The notes under the pieces are model-generated. The model made no database searches and was not told where the DNA came from. It worked only from the letters and a program-made list of their open reading frames with translations. The position numbers and the translations under genes were made by a program. This document shows positions 46,599-57,245 of a stretch of 64,000 nucleotides of DNA, in pieces. Source of the DNA: an uncultured Alphaproteobacteria bacterium (GTDB taxonomy: Bacteria; Pseudomonadota; Alphaproteobacteria; Rhodobacterales; Rhodobacteraceae); NCBI GenBank assembly GCA_902530595.1, contig CACAAX010000001.1:1-64000 (forward strand), given 5' to 3'. Numbering within the stretch: the stretch's first letter is position 1; the number at the start of each line of letters is the position of its first letter.

Positions 46599-47647
46599 AT
46601 TTGAGCGATTTTGATACTAACTTAGGCCGTTTTTTTGAAGATTATGCTGTGGGCGATATTATTGCGCACGCTACTCCCAGGACACTGACAGAAGCAGACG
46701 CGTCTCTTTATATTTCGATATACCCGACGAGGTTTGCTATTCAATCCTCAGCAGAATTTGCTAAAAATTGCGGATTAAAAGATCGTCCTCTGGATGATTT
46801 AATCGTTTTTCATACTGTCTTTGGTAAAACAGTACCAGATATATCAATTAATGCAGTGGCTAATCTTGGTTATGCAGAGGGTAAATTTGCTAAAACGGTT
46901 TTTGCTGGAGAAACATTATCAGTTAAATCCGAGATCATCGGTCTTAAGCAAAACTCAAACCGAAAAACAGGAATTGTCTATGTGAAGACAAAAGGACAAA
47001 ATTCAACTGGAGAAACCATTTTAGAATACAAAAGATGGGTGATGGTAAAGAAGAGATTTGTTGGTGTCGAAGACACTCCCTCGAATATACCCCATCTGAA
47101 GACTTCATTAGATGGAAGCGAGCTAAATGTTCCTGAGCAGCTTGATTTTACAAAATATGATTCAAATGCAGCAGGATCAAAAAAAAGCTTTATTGATTAT
47201 CAAGTAGGTGAACTGATTGATCACATTGATGGGAACACCATATGTGAAGCGGATCATCTTTTCGCAACCCGATTATGGCAAAATAATTCTAAAGTGCATT
47301 TTGATATCAATGCTCGTGAGGATAAAAAGAGACTAATTTATGGAGGCCACATAATATCTTTGGTTAGAGCATTAAGTTTTAACGGCCTAGAAAACGCGCA
47401 ATTGATCGTGGGTATTAACGGTGGTACCCATGCTAATCCAGCATTTGCTGAGGATACCATATATTGCTGGTCAGAAGTTTTGGAAAAGGTCGATCTTAAT
47501 GTTCGCAACATAGCAGCTCTAAGACTAAGAAGTGTGGGTACAAAAGAAAAAAACCATAGTATGAAAGTAAAGAGTGATGATGGGAGATATTTACCAACTA
47601 CAGTTTTAGATTTTGATTACTGGGTATTAGTTCCTAGAGAACTGTAA
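46595..47647 (+). CDS. Mesaconyl-CoA hydratase (double MaoC domain)
   Basis: The 350-residue protein has two hot-dog domains: residues about 10-155 and about 180-345, the latter with IYGGHIISLVRALSF and NGGTHANPAFAEDTIY. Length and layout match the mesaconyl-CoA hydratase of the ethylmalonyl-CoA pathway, which makes beta-methylmalyl-CoA. The start is TTG within a TTGA overlap with the lyase gene, so the two consecutive pathway steps are translationally coupled. Confidence 0.86.
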   Translation: MNLSDFDTNLGRFFEDYAVGDIIAHATPRTLTEADASLYISIYPTRFAIQSSAEFAKNCGLKDRPLDDLIVFHTVFGKTVPDISINAVANLGYAEGKFAKTVFAGETLSVKSEIIGLKQNSNRKTGIVYVKTKGQNSTGETILEYKRWVMVKKRFVGVEDTPSNIPHLKTSLDGSELNVPEQLDFTKYDSNAAGSKKSFIDYQVGELIDHIDGNTICEADHLFATRLWQNNSKVHFDINAREDKKRLIYGGHIISLVRALSFNGLENAQLIVGINGGTHANPAFAEDTIYCWSEVLEKVDLNVRNIAALRLRSVGTKEKNHSMKVKSDDGRYLPTTVLDFDYWVLVPREL

Positions 47648-47719
47648 CTGGGTACCCCACTTGCACAAAAATTTTTTAGATATATATTAAAGCCAATCGG
47701 TAGCTAGGATTTTAAAACC

Positions 47720-48094
47720 ATGGACAATAGACCTCTATCTCCTCACTTGACGGTGTACAAACCACAGATAACGTCTGTGTTATCAATCTTCCATCGTATT
47801 ACTGGTGCTGGTCTAACAGCGTCAACGGTACTCGTCGTATTCTGGCTGGCATCTTTAGCTATGGGTGAATTTACATTCAAAAGTTTTAACATTTTTTTAA
47901 ATAACCCATTGATTATATCAGTTCTAGTTTGCTCACTTTGGGCGCTTTGGTATCATTTTTGTACAGGACTACGCCATCTATATTGGGATATGGGTTATGG
48001 GTACAGCTTAAAGTCTGTTACAATCAGCGGATGGGTAGCAGTGGCTTGCTCATTTCTCCTTACATTTCTAACTCTTTTATTTTTCGTCAGTTAA
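47720..48094 (+). CDS. sdhC: Succinate dehydrogenase cytochrome b556 subunit
   Basis: The 124-residue protein has three membrane spans. RPLSPHLTVYKPQ at the N-terminus, SIFHRITGAGL (quinone-side Ser/Arg) and the heme-ligand His in HFCTGLRHLYWD are typical. Its stop directly abuts the sdhD ATG. Confidence 0.94.
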   Translation: MDNRPLSPHLTVYKPQITSVLSIFHRITGAGLTASTVLVVFWLASLAMGEFTFKSFNIFLNNPLIISVLVCSLWALWYHFCTGLRHLYWDMGYGYSLKSVTISGWVAVACSFLLTFLTLLFFVS

Positions 48095-48424
48095 ATGACA
48101 GACGGGATTAAACATTGGAAATATTCGAGGATTAGTTCCATTGTACTAGTCCCGCTTACAATCTGGTTTGTTACATTTTTCAGTAAAAATTTTGGAATGC
48201 CATTCGAACAAGTTGCTAGTTCATTATCTACACCCTTAAATTCTTTACTGATGTTGACATTTATTACAGCGACAATTTTTCATCTGCAACAGGGTTTACA
48301 AGTTATTATTGAAGACTATGTTTATAAGAGACTGTGGATTAATTTAAATATAATATTCTGTAGCTTACTCTTTATTGTGAGCTTAATTAGTCTTGGAAAA
48401 TTGGTATTAGTAGGTGTTTTATGA
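48095..48424 (+). CDS. sdhD: Succinate dehydrogenase membrane anchor subunit
   Basis: The 109-residue protein has three membrane spans. [15 protein letters not shown] holds the heme-ligand His and the quinone-site Asp-Tyr pair. It overlaps sdhA by ATGA. Confidence 0.93.
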   Translation: MTDGIKHWKYSRISSIVLVPLTIWFVTFFSKNFGMPFEQVASSLSTPLNSLLMLTFITATIFHLQQGLQVIIEDYVYKRLWINLNIIFCSLLFIVSLISLGKLVLVGVL

Positions 48425-50229
48425 ATTCATATGAAATCACAGACCACGTCTATGACGTAGTAGTGGTAGGAGCTGGCGGTGCCGGGTTGAGAGCAACTCT
48501 TGGGATGGCTGAGCAAGGCCTAAAAACCGCCTGTGTAACTAAGCTATTTCCGACCAGAAGTCACACAGTGGCTGCCCAAGGGGGAATTGCCGCATCGTTA
48601 TCAAATATGGGACCAGATCATTGGCATTGGCATATGTATGATACGGTAAAAGGGTCAGATTGGCTAGGAGACAGTGATGCAATGGAATATCTCGCAAAGG
48701 AGGCGCCAAAAGCTGTTTATGAGCTAGAACATTATGGAGTGCCATTTTCTAGAACGGAGGAAGGCAAGATTTATCAAAGGCCCTTTGGTGGACACACTAC
48801 AGAATTTGGTGAAGGACCTCCTGTGCAACGAACTTGTGCCGCAGCTGATCGTACCGGTCACGCAATTCTACACACTCTTTACGGCCAATCATTAAAAAAC
48901 AATGCCGAGTTTTTCATAGAGTTCTTTGCAATCGATTTAATAATGACAGAAGATGGTGTTTGTCAGGGTATCATAGCGTGGAAATTGGATGATGGAACTC
49001 TACACAGGTTTAATGCGAAGATGGTGGTTTTAGCAACTGGGGGATATGGTAGAGCATATTTTTCTGCGACATCCGCGCATTCCTGCACTGGTGACGGGAA
49101 TGGAATGGTTGCGAGACAAGGATTACCTCTTCAAGACATGGAATTTGTACAATTTCACCCTACTGGGATTTATGGGGCTGGATGTCTCATTACCGAGGGT
49201 GCTAGAGGTGAAGGAGGATATCTTACTAACTCTGATGGCGAAAGATTTATGGAGAGATATGCTCCAACCTACAAGGACCTTGCTAGCAGGGACGTTGTAT
49301 CTAGATGTATGACAATGGAAATAAGAGATGGTCGCGGAGTTGGATCAGAGAAAGACCACATCTTCTTGCATCTTAATCATCTTCCACCTGAAACATTAGC
49401 TGAAAGGCTCCCAGGCATATCGGAAAGTGCCAGAGTTTTTGCAGGGGTCGATGTAAACAAGGATCCTATACCAGTTTTACCAACTGTGCATTACAATATG
49501 GGTGGTATCCCGACAAACTATTGGGGCGAGGTAATAAGTCCTGATGAAAAAGATCAAAACAAAATATTGCCGGGACTAATGGCTGTTGGTGAAGCGGGAT
49601 GCGCTTCAGTCCATGGAGCTAATCGCTTAGGATCAAATAGCTTAATAGACCTAGTTGTTTTTGGAAGAGCAGCCGCGATCAAGGCAGCTAAAGTCGTAGA
49701 TAAGAAAGAAAGCAATAGGCCCTTAAATAAGAACTCTGTTGATCAAGCAATTGGCAGGTTAGATCGACTTAGATTTTCCAAGGGTACAACTCCTACGGCT
49801 GAGTTAAGATTGAAAATGCAAAAAACGATGCAGTCTGACGCTGCGGTTTTCAGGTCAGACAAGACTTTATCAGACGGTTGTGAAAAAATGGGTGATATAG
49901 CCGCCGGCATAGACTACGTAAATGTTACCGATAAATCAATGATATGGAACACTGATTTAATGGAGACATTGGAACTTACGAATTTAATGCCAAATGCTTT
50001 GGCAACAATTGTTTCCGCTGAGGCTCGTAAAGAAAGTAGAGGAGCTCATGCACAGGAAGACCATCCTGATAGGGATGATGAAAATTGGCGAGTACACTCA
50101 CTAGCCAAGATATCGGAAAATGGTTTTGTGAGTCTTAGCTACAGGGATGTAATTACTAAACCTCTAAGTGACATAAAGGATGGCGGAATAGATACAGCAA
50201 AGATCAAACCTAAAGCAAGGGTTTATTAA
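48421..50229 (+). CDS. sdhA: Succinate dehydrogenase flavoprotein subunit
   Basis: The 602-residue protein has FAD loop GAGGAGLRA, the flavin-linked His in [19 protein letters not shown], catalytic Arg in EGARGEGG and a C-terminal [19 protein letters not shown]. It oxidises succinate and feeds electrons to SdhB. It is the third gene of sdhCDAB, with sdhB 3 bases on. Confidence 0.97.
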   Translation: MNSYEITDHVYDVVVVGAGGAGLRATLGMAEQGLKTACVTKLFPTRSHTVAAQGGIAASLSNMGPDHWHWHMYDTVKGSDWLGDSDAMEYLAKEAPKAVYELEHYGVPFSRTEEGKIYQRPFGGHTTEFGEGPPVQRTCAAADRTGHAILHTLYGQSLKNNAEFFIEFFAIDLIMTEDGVCQGIIAWKLDDGTLHRFNAKMVVLATGGYGRAYFSATSAHSCTGDGNGMVARQGLPLQDMEFVQFHPTGIYGAGCLITEGARGEGGYLTNSDGERFMERYAPTYKDLASRDVVSRCMTMEIRDGRGVGSEKDHIFLHLNHLPPETLAERLPGISESARVFAGVDVNKDPIPVLPTVHYNMGGIPTNYWGEVISPDEKDQNKILPGLMAVGEAGCASVHGANRLGSNSLIDLVVFGRAAAIKAAKVVDKKESNRPLNKNSVDQAIGRLDRLRFSKGTTPTAELRLKMQKTMQSDAAVFRSDKTLSDGCEKMGDIAAGIDYVNVTDKSMIWNTDLMETLELTNLMPNALATIVSAEARKESRGAHAQEDHPDRDDENWRVHSLAKISENGFVSLSYRDVITKPLSDIKDGGIDTAKIKPKARVY

Positions 50230-50232
50230 AAA

Positions 50233-51009
50233 ATGGTGGAATTAAGATTACCAAAAAACTCTAGAGTAATGGAAGGTATTACATGGGAAAAGCCTTCGGA
50301 CGCAGAAAATGTACAAGAAGTTAGAATATATCGATACAACCCAGAAGATAGCGAAAACCCTCGTTTAGATACCTTTTTTGTAGATCTTGATAAGTGCGGT
50401 CCAATGATATTGGACGCGCTGATAAAAATAAAAAACGAGATAGATCCAACATTAACTTTTAGGCGCTCTTGTAGAGAAGGTATATGTGGCTCTTGCTCAA
50501 TGAATATTGGGGGGGTCAATACGCTTGCATGCCTTAAAGGAATGAAGGAATTTAAGGGACCAATTAACATTTACCCTTTACCTCATCTGCCAGTAATCAA
50601 AGATTTGGTTCCGGACTTAAATCAATTTTACAAGCAACATGCTAGTATAAAACCATGGTTGGAAACTTTTACAGACGAACCGAATGAGGAATGGTTGCAA
50701 TCTGAGGAAGATAGAAAAGAACTCGATGGACTCTATGAATGTGTAATGTGTGCTTGCTGTTCAACTTCTTGTCCAAGCTATTGGTGGAATGGAGATAAAT
50801 ATTTAGGCCCAGCTGCATTGTTGCATGCATATCGATGGATTATCGACAGCAGAGATCAGGATAGAAAAGCCAGGCTAGATGACCTAAACGACTCTTTTAA
50901 ACTGTATAGGTGCCACACGATAATGAATTGTGCAAAGGCATGTCCGAAGGGCTTAAACCCTGCAAAAGTTATAGCAGAGATAAAAAAGTTACAGTTGCAG
51001 AACAACTAA
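50233..51009 (+). CDS. sdhB: Succinate dehydrogenase iron-sulfur subunit
   Basis: The 258-residue protein carries all cluster ligands: CREGICGSC with a later Cys for the [2Fe-2S] cluster, CVMCACC and CPSYWW for [4Fe-4S], and [17 protein letters not shown] for [3Fe-4S]/[4Fe-4S]. It ends 13 bases from the convergent mutase gene. Confidence 0.97.
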   Translation: MVELRLPKNSRVMEGITWEKPSDAENVQEVRIYRYNPEDSENPRLDTFFVDLDKCGPMILDALIKIKNEIDPTLTFRRSCREGICGSCSMNIGGVNTLACLKGMKEFKGPINIYPLPHLPVIKDLVPDLNQFYKQHASIKPWLETFTDEPNEEWLQSEEDRKELDGLYECVMCACCSTSCPSYWWNGDKYLGPAALLHAYRWIIDSRDQDRKARLDDLNDSFKLYRCHTIMNCAKACPKGLNPAKVIAEIKKLQLQNN

Positions 51010-51022
51010 GATAGGTTGTAAA

Positions 51023-52972
51023 CTAAGCAGCGCTCTGCTCAACAAAATCCGACATATCTGATATTATCGTATTAAGATCATAGTCTTTCGGTGTGTAGAC
51101 TTTTTTCACACCCATTTTCCGAATAATTTCGAAATCTTTTTCAGGTATAATGCCTCCTACTATTACTGGTATTTTTGTCATATTTTTTGTTTTCAATAAG
51201 TTTGTAAGATCTTCTAAAATCTCTAGATGGCTCCCAGACAGTATTGATAACCCAATAATGTGAACGGACTCTTCTAAAGCAGAGTTGACTATTTGGTTTG
51301 GTGTAAGTCGAATTCCTTGGTAAACAACATCAAATCCAGCTTCCTTTGCCCTCATTGCGATTTGCTCAGCACCATTTGAATGTCCATCAAGGCCGGGCTT
51401 TCCTATTAAGAGTTTAATATTTCTTTTAAGCTTTTTAGCTACTTCTTTTACTCTCTTTTGAAGCATAGGTAGGCTTTCGCTGTCTAAAGATTTTGAAACA
51501 GTCACTCCTGTTGGCGCTCTAAATTCTCCAAACACTTCTCTCATCGTATCAGCCCATTCGCCTGTAGTAACCCCTGCTTTTGCTGCTTCGATAGACGCTG
51601 GCATTATATTTATTTTTTCTCTGGCTGCATTCTTTAGCTGTTCTTTAGCCTTTTCAACCAAATCATTATTTCTTCTCGATCTCCACTCTAAAAGAGACGA
51701 AATTTGAATTTTCTCTATTTCTTTATCAACCACCTGTACATTATTGCTGTCCCCTGAGGAAAGGCCACTTTTTTCAGAAGTAGTAAATTTATTAACTCCA
51801 ACAACGATTGTTTTACCACTTTCAATTTTAGATAACCTTTCTGCATTAGATGAAACTAGAGCCCTTTTCATATAGTCTAGGGCCGCTACTGTTCCGCCCA
51901 TTTTGTCAATTTTCGCTACCTTTATTTTAACTTGTTCAAGTATCTGTTTAACCTTTTTATCTATAATTGGGTTTTGATCAAATATATCTTCATACTCTAA
52001 AATGTCTGTTTCATAGGCTAAGACTTGCTGCATTCTTAGAGACCATTGCTGATCCCATGGCCTTGGAAGTCCCATCGCTTCATTCCAAGCAGGAAGCTGT
52101 ATTGCTCTTGCTCTAGCGTTTTTTGAGAGGGTTACAGCTAATAATTCGAGCAATATTCGGTAAACATTATTTTCAGGTTGTTGTTCAGTTAGCCCTAAAC
52201 TGTTTACCTGTACACCATACCTAAACCGTCTCAGTTTTTCTTCTTTCACACCATATTTGGTGAGACATATTTCATTCCATAAGTCCACAAAGGCGCGCAT
52301 TTTACAGATTTCACCAATAAACTTTATTCCCGCATTAACAAAAAAGGATACCCTTCCTACTATGAAGGGAAACTCTTTAGCAGACACTCGAAGGCGAATT
52401 TTATCCAATACTGCTGTTGCAGTCGAAATTGCAAAGGCCACCTCCTCTTCAATCGTTGCCCCAGCTTCCTGGAGATGATACGAACAAATATTAATAGGGT
52501 TCCACTTCGGAATATTTCTGTAGCAATATTCTGTGACATCAGCGATTAAATTTAAACTATCCTCTGGTGGAAATATGTAGGTTCCTCTACTCAAGTATTC
52601 TTTAATGATGTCATTCTGGACAGTGCCCTGCAATGCATTAACTTTTAGGTCTTGATTCTCTGCTAAGGCTATATAGAGAGCTAAAAGCCACGGTGCCGTC
52701 GCATTTATTGTCATTGAAGTGTTCATTTTATCAATAGGAATGTCGTTGAAAAGTGTTTGCATATCGCCCAGATGATTGACTGGAACGCCAACTTTTCCAA
52801 CTTCTCCCCTAGCTAGCTGGTGATCACTATCATAACCCGTCTGGGTTGGTAGATCAAAAGCAACTGAAAGGCCAGTTTGGCCCTTACTTAGATTATCTCT
52901 GAAGAGCTTGTTGCTTGCTGAAGCCGAACTATGGCCCGCATAAGTTCTAAATATCCAAGGCTTAGAATTCAT
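51023..52972 (-). CDS. ecm: Ethylmalonyl-CoA mutase (B12-dependent)
   Basis: I start at ATG 52972 (649 residues), because MNSKPWIFRTYAGHS is the conserved N-terminus; the longer frame adds 20 residues without family character. The substrate barrel has SVAFDLPTQTGYDSDH and the C-terminal B12 domain has KPGLDGHSNGAEQIA with the Asp-x-His cobalt ligand motif. It converts ethylmalonyl-CoA to methylsuccinyl-CoA. Methylmalonyl-CoA mutase is the close alternative, but adjacency to ccr and this N-terminus favour Ecm. It is divergent from ccr. Confidence 0.88.
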   Translation of the reverse strand: MNSKPWIFRTYAGHSSASASNKLFRDNLSKGQTGLSVAFDLPTQTGYDSDHQLARGEVGKVGVPVNHLGDMQTLFNDIPIDKMNTSMTINATAPWLLALYIALAENQDLKVNALQGTVQNDIIKEYLSRGTYIFPPEDSLNLIADVTEYCYRNIPKWNPINICSYHLQEAGATIEEEVAFAISTATAVLDKIRLRVSAKEFPFIVGRVSFFVNAGIKFIGEICKMRAFVDLWNEICLTKYGVKEEKLRRFRYGVQVNSLGLTEQQPENNVYRILLELLAVTLSKNARARAIQLPAWNEAMGLPRPWDQQWSLRMQQVLAYETDILEYEDIFDQNPIIDKKVKQILEQVKIKVAKIDKMGGTVAALDYMKRALVSSNAERLSKIESGKTIVVGVNKFTTSEKSGLSSGDSNNVQVVDKEIEKIQISSLLEWRSRRNNDLVEKAKEQLKNAAREKINIMPASIEAAKAGVTTGEWADTMREVFGEFRAPTGVTVSKSLDSESLPMLQKRVKEVAKKLKRNIKLLIGKPGLDGHSNGAEQIAMRAKEAGFDVVYQGIRLTPNQIVNSALEESVHIIGLSILSGSHLEILEDLTNLLKTKNMTKIPVIVGGIIPEKDFEIIRKMGVKKVYTPKDYDLNTIISDMSDFVEQSAA

Positions 52973-53136
52973 ACTACCGTCTTTTATTGAAGAAAAACAT
53001 TTTTTCAAGTCAAATCTTCTTATTAGAAACACTGCTTAGATTTAATACTTGGACTTTTGAAAATGTAGGGATCTAATCACATAGGGTAAATATGAGTTGA
53101 AATAGAACCAAGAATCATTCATAAAAAATCAAAAAA

Positions 53137-54411
53137 ATGGATAATGCAATGCCTGAAGTAAAAGCAAAAAATATTTATGAAGTGGGTGAGATACCCCAAC
53201 TAGGTCAAGTTCCAGAAAAAATGTATGCATGGGCTATAAGACGAGAAAGACATGGTGTTCCAGAAAAAAGTTTCCAAATTGAACAGGTAGATACCCCCAA
53301 GGTTGATAGTAATGAGGTGTTAGTTTTCGTTATGGCTGCTGGTGTAAATTATAATGGAATTTGGGCTGGTCTAGGCGAACCTATTTCTCCCTTTGATGTT
53401 CATAAAGCTGATTATCATATTGCTGGTTCAGATGCATCTGGAATAGTTTGGGCGGTGGGTGAAAAAGTAAACCGCTGGAAGGTTGGCGATGAAGTGGTAA
53501 TTCATTGCAATCAAGATGATGGAGATGATGAGCAATGCAATGGTGGTGACCCTATGTATTCTCCAAGTCAACGCATTTGGGGATATGAAACACCTGATGG
53601 ATCATTTAGTCAATTTACAGCTGTACAATCGCAACAACTCATGTCACGGCCCAAACATCTAACTTGGGAGGAAGCGGCATGTTATACTTTAACCCTTGCC
53701 ACTGCGTATAGAATGCTTTTTGGTCATGCGCCACATGAGTTGAGGCCAGGTCAAAATGTATTGGTTTGGGGGGCGTCTGGAGGGTTAGGCTCATATGCAA
53801 TTCAATTGATAAACACTGCGGGCGCTAATGCAATAGGGGTTATATCCGACGAAGATAAAAGAGACTTTGTATTGGGTTTAGGCGCAAAAGGAGTGATTAA
53901 CAGAAAAGATTTTAATTGTTGGGGTCAAATGCCGACTGTTAATAGCGCAGAATTCCGTACGTGGATGGGAGAAGCCAGAAAGTTTGGGAAAGCAATTTGG
54001 GATATTCTCGGTAAAGGTGTTAATGTTGATATGGTTTTTGAACATCCTGGAGAAAGTACGTTCCCAGTATCTGTCTTTGTTGTAAAAAAAGGGGGTATAG
54101 TTGTGATATGTGCCGGAACCACGGGTTATAATCTTACTTTTGACGCAAGATATTTGTGGATGAATCAAAAAAGAGTTCAGGGTAGCCATTTTGCCAATCT
54201 TTTTCAAGCAAGTGCAGCTAATCAACTGATGTTAGATAGGCGTATAGACCCCTGTATGTCGGAAGTATTTCCTTGGCATAAGATACCAAGTGCGCACACC
54301 AAAATGATGGATAATCTTCATAAACCGGGAAATATGGCTGTTTTGGTTGGTGCTCCAAAAACAGGTTTGAGGACAATCGAGGATGCTAGGCACGCTAGCA
54401 TTAGCATTTAG
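53137..54411 (+). CDS. ccr: Crotonyl-CoA carboxylase/reductase
   Basis: The 424-residue medium-chain reductase carboxylates crotonyl-CoA to ethylmalonyl-CoA with NADPH and CO2, the key step of the ethylmalonyl-CoA pathway. Ccr-type features are the long N-terminus (VPEKMYAWAIRRERHGVPEKSFQIE), NYNGIWAGLGEPISPFDVH, HCNQDDGDDEQCNGGDPM and nucleotide loop WGASGGLGSYA. The PFDVH and FEHPGE segments are characteristic of Ccr rather than plain quinone reductases. It ends 5 bases from the convergent TIGR02186 gene. Confidence 0.92.
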   Translation: MDNAMPEVKAKNIYEVGEIPQLGQVPEKMYAWAIRRERHGVPEKSFQIEQVDTPKVDSNEVLVFVMAAGVNYNGIWAGLGEPISPFDVHKADYHIAGSDASGIVWAVGEKVNRWKVGDEVVIHCNQDDGDDEQCNGGDPMYSPSQRIWGYETPDGSFSQFTAVQSQQLMSRPKHLTWEEAACYTLTLATAYRMLFGHAPHELRPGQNVLVWGASGGLGSYAIQLINTAGANAIGVISDEDKRDFVLGLGAKGVINRKDFNCWGQMPTVNSAEFRTWMGEARKFGKAIWDILGKGVNVDMVFEHPGESTFPVSVFVVKKGGIVVICAGTTGYNLTFDARYLWMNQKRVQGSHFANLFQASAANQLMLDRRIDPCMSEVFPWHKIPSAHTKMMDNLHKPGNMAVLVGAPKTGLRTIEDARHASISI

Positions 54412-54416
54412 TAAAA

Positions 54417-55166
54417 CTACCTGTACAACCAACGAAATATCTGAGCTGCGGAAAACCCTAGAAATAGAGCGATTATTACTGAAAATAATCCGTAAAAAAC
54501 TGGATTATTCTTTGAATTCGATGACAAAAACTCTTGTACACCGACTTTTGACACTTTGACGCTTTGCTCAGACTTACTTAGCTCGATTCCTTGCTGATCG
54601 ATTAATGTCATTTTAATTTTATATTTGCCTGGATGAATTTTTTTGGGAAGGGTCACTTTGTATGAGAACAATTTTTTATCGATTATATTTATTTTTTCTT
54701 CGAAAATACTCAACTTACCAAGCTTTTTCTTTAATCTAGTAAGCTCATGGTAATATTGCTCCACTCCATTGTCATCTTCTGGTGTAGAGTTTGTTTCTAG
54801 AAAGTCATAAAAAATGGATTTCAATTTCTGGTATTCGATTTCTTTCAAAATCGGATGTTCAGGATTGGAAATACTTATTTTGTAAAAACTTGGTATATCT
54901 TGAAACTGCGCAATTTTCTTGTTAACCCAAATCCCCCAGATTTGAACTTTTTTTGTGATATCGACTGATGTTGAAGGACCAATAACTTCGACTAATAAGG
55001 ATGTGTTATCATTTTCCGGTGAAAGCGCCCCAAAAACTAAAAGACTTGTTCCATCAAATCGTGTGGACAATTCGATATCAGTCTTATCGATATCAGAAAT
55101 TACTGCGCCCAAAGAGAATGAAGACATTGAAAATATAAAAATAACACTAAAGATGAGCGCTCTCAT
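54417..55166 (-). CDS. TIGR02186-family periplasmic-facing membrane protein
   Basis: The 249-residue protein has an N-terminal signal (MRALIFSVIFIFSMSSFSLGA), a beta-rich periplasmic region with LVVFGALSP-like text and a C-terminal membrane helix (about 225-245). This matches TIGR02186, a proteobacterial family of unknown function that travels with TauE-type transporters. It overlaps that gene by 4 bases here, so the pair likely acts as one unit in anion export. Confidence 0.82.
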   Translation of the reverse strand: MRALIFSVIFIFSMSSFSLGAVISDIDKTDIELSTRFDGTSLLVFGALSPENDNTSLLVEVIGPSTSVDITKKVQIWGIWVNKKIAQFQDIPSFYKISISNPEHPILKEIEYQKLKSIFYDFLETNSTPEDDNGVEQYYHELTRLKKKLGKLSIFEEKINIIDKKLFSYKVTLPKKIHPGKYKIKMTLIDQQGIELSKSEQSVKVSKVGVQEFLSSNSKNNPVFYGLFSVIIALFLGFSAAQIFRWLYR

Positions 55167-56083
55167 GACTCATTACTATACGTTATTGAAAATAAATCGT
55201 TAGGCGTCATCATTAAATCTAAGGCAAGCTTTAGACAGACCAAAAGAACAATTATTGCTAAAAGAATTCTAATTTCTTCAGCCTTCAGTTTAACCGTAAC
55301 TCTTGCTCCAAGTTGTGCGCCTAAAACGCCTCCAACAATCAAAATCAAAGCAAGTAAAAGATCGACAGTTTTATTCTGCGTAGCGTGCATGAAGGTGGTA
55401 AAGGCTGTTATGAAAGTTATCTGATAGAGTGAAGTGCCGATTACTACTTTAGTGGGCATACCTAAAATGTAAATCATTGCAGGTATCAGTATGAAACCTC
55501 CGCCTACGCCCATTATCGATGCTAAAATACCTATAATAAAACCGATAACAACAGGAGGGATTGCACTAATGTATAAGTTGGAACTTTTAAATCTGGTCTT
55601 AAATGGTAGCCCATGAATCCAGTTATGCTTTTTCTTATGATTGAAAGTGTTTACAGACTTTCGACTTCTTTGAATCGTAGATAAGCTCTCAAGAAACATA
55701 AGAGTTCCTATGCTACCAAGAAATAAAATGTAGCAAAGAGAAACAAACAAGTCTATTTGCCCATAACTTTTGACTATTCTAAAAACTTCAACACCGACCG
55801 CGGAACCAAGTAGGCCACCGACGACTAGAATATTTCCCATCTTGAAATCTACCGCTCTTCTTTTTAGATGCGCTAAGACACCAGAAAAAGAAGATGCTGC
55901 TATTTGGTTCGCTTCGGTTGCAACAGCAACGGCGGCGGGAATTCCAAGGAATATTAAGAGTGGGGTCATAAGAAATCCCCCTCCAATGCCAAAAACACCG
56001 GATAGAAAACCTACGGCTGCGCCAAGTATAAGAAGAACAAACAAATCTACAGGCACATCAGCTATTGGTAGAAAAATCTGCAT
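55163..56083 (-). CDS. TauE/SafE-family anion exporter
   Basis: The 306-residue polytopic protein has the duplicated motif of the family: GFLSGVFGIGGGFLMTPLL (24-42) and GILASIMGVGGGFILIPAM near 187. Members export sulfite, sulfoacetate or other small anions. Coupling to TIGR02186 and the nearby carbon-assimilation genes gives no substrate proof. Confidence 0.87.
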   Translation of the reverse strand: MQIFLPIADVPVDLFVLLILGAAVGFLSGVFGIGGGFLMTPLLIFLGIPAAVAVATEANQIAASSFSGVLAHLKRRAVDFKMGNILVVGGLLGSAVGVEVFRIVKSYGQIDLFVSLCYILFLGSIGTLMFLESLSTIQRSRKSVNTFNHKKKHNWIHGLPFKTRFKSSNLYISAIPPVVIGFIIGILASIMGVGGGFILIPAMIYILGMPTKVVIGTSLYQITFITAFTTFMHATQNKTVDLLLALILIVGGVLGAQLGARVTVKLKAEEIRILLAIIVLLVCLKLALDLMMTPNDLFSITYSNES

Positions 56084-56234
56084 TAGAATAACTTTTTCAG
56101 CTTATCAGTTTGATGGTAGTTTTATTTAACATTTATGGTTTAAAACTTTAAGTTAATGGTATACCGTGAGAGTGTTATATTATAGTTATAATACAAGTCA
56201 TTACTTTTTTTAAAAAATTATTAGGGAGAATTAG

Positions 56235-57233
56235 ATGCGTAAATTTATTCAGCTATTTACTGTAGCGATTATCGCGTTCTCTGCCTCTATACTTTCTGCA
56301 GATATAAAGCCTGCAGTAATATATGATATGGGTGGAAAATTTGATAAATCGTTTAATGAAAGCGTTTACAACGGAGCTCAACGTTTCACAAAAGAAACCG
56401 GTATCAAAGTTATGGAGTTTGAGGTTACGAATGAAGCTCAGCGTGAGCAGGGAATGCGAAAAATGGCACAGAGAGGAGCGAACGTTATTGTTTGCGTTGG
56501 TTTTGCACAAGCTGATGCTTGTGATAAAGTTGCAAAAGAGTTTCCAAATACAAAGTTTTCGATCATCGATGTTGGTTGGTTAGACAACGCTAATATGCGC
56601 CAATACGTTTTTAAGGAACATGAAGGATCCTTTTTGGTCGGTGCATTAGCTGCTATGGCTTCTAAAACTGGTAAAGTTGGTTTCGTAGGAGGAATGGACA
56701 TTCCTTTGATTAGAAAGTTTGCCTGTGGATATGTTCAGGGAGCAAAGGCGGTTAATTCAAAGGTAGAAGTATATCAAAATATGACGGGAACAACGCCTGC
56801 GGCATGGAATGATCCAGCAAAGGGATCAGAGCTTGCAAAATCCCAATTTGATCGTGGAGCCGATGTCGTTTACGCAGCTGCTGGAGGTACTGGAGCGGGA
56901 GTATATCAAGCCGCCGCAGACTCAGGCAAACTGGCAATAGGTGTTGATAGTAATCAAAACTACATGCATCCAGGTACCATGCTAACTTCAATGCTTAAAA
57001 GGGTTGATTTAGCCACTTATGAAACCTTCATGGACGTTAAGTCAGGCAACTTCACGAGTGGAGTCAAAGTACTAGGACTAGCTGAAGATGGAGTTGGTTG
57101 GGCATTTGATGAATATAACAAGCCCCTTATCACTGATGTAATGAAGTCAACAATAAACGGTTTGTCAGACAAAGTTAAGAGTGGATCGATAAAAGTTCAC
57201 GACTATATGAGCGATAATAACTGCCCATCATAG
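56235..57233 (+). CDS. BMP-family (PnrA-like) substrate-binding protein of a nucleoside ABC importer
   Basis: The 332-residue periplasmic protein has a signal peptide (about 1-22, ending LSA) and no lipobox. The BMP fold shows YDMGGKFDKSFNESVYNGA (31-49), VGFVGGMDIPLIRKFACGY and VYAAAGGTGAGVYQAA. The family binds purine nucleosides and related compounds. A strong AGGGAGA ribosome site precedes the ATG. It is first of a four-gene import operon and is likely its most expressed member. Confidence 0.9.
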   Translation: MRKFIQLFTVAIIAFSASILSADIKPAVIYDMGGKFDKSFNESVYNGAQRFTKETGIKVMEFEVTNEAQREQGMRKMAQRGANVIVCVGFAQADACDKVAKEFPNTKFSIIDVGWLDNANMRQYVFKEHEGSFLVGALAAMASKTGKVGFVGGMDIPLIRKFACGYVQGAKAVNSKVEVYQNMTGTTPAAWNDPAKGSELAKSQFDRGADVVYAAAGGTGAGVYQAAADSGKLAIGVDSNQNYMHPGTMLTSMLKRVDLATYETFMDVKSGNFTSGVKVLGLAEDGVGWAFDEYNKPLITDVMKSTINGLSDKVKSGSIKVHDYMSDNNCPS

Positions 57234-57245
57234 AATTAACTTCTA

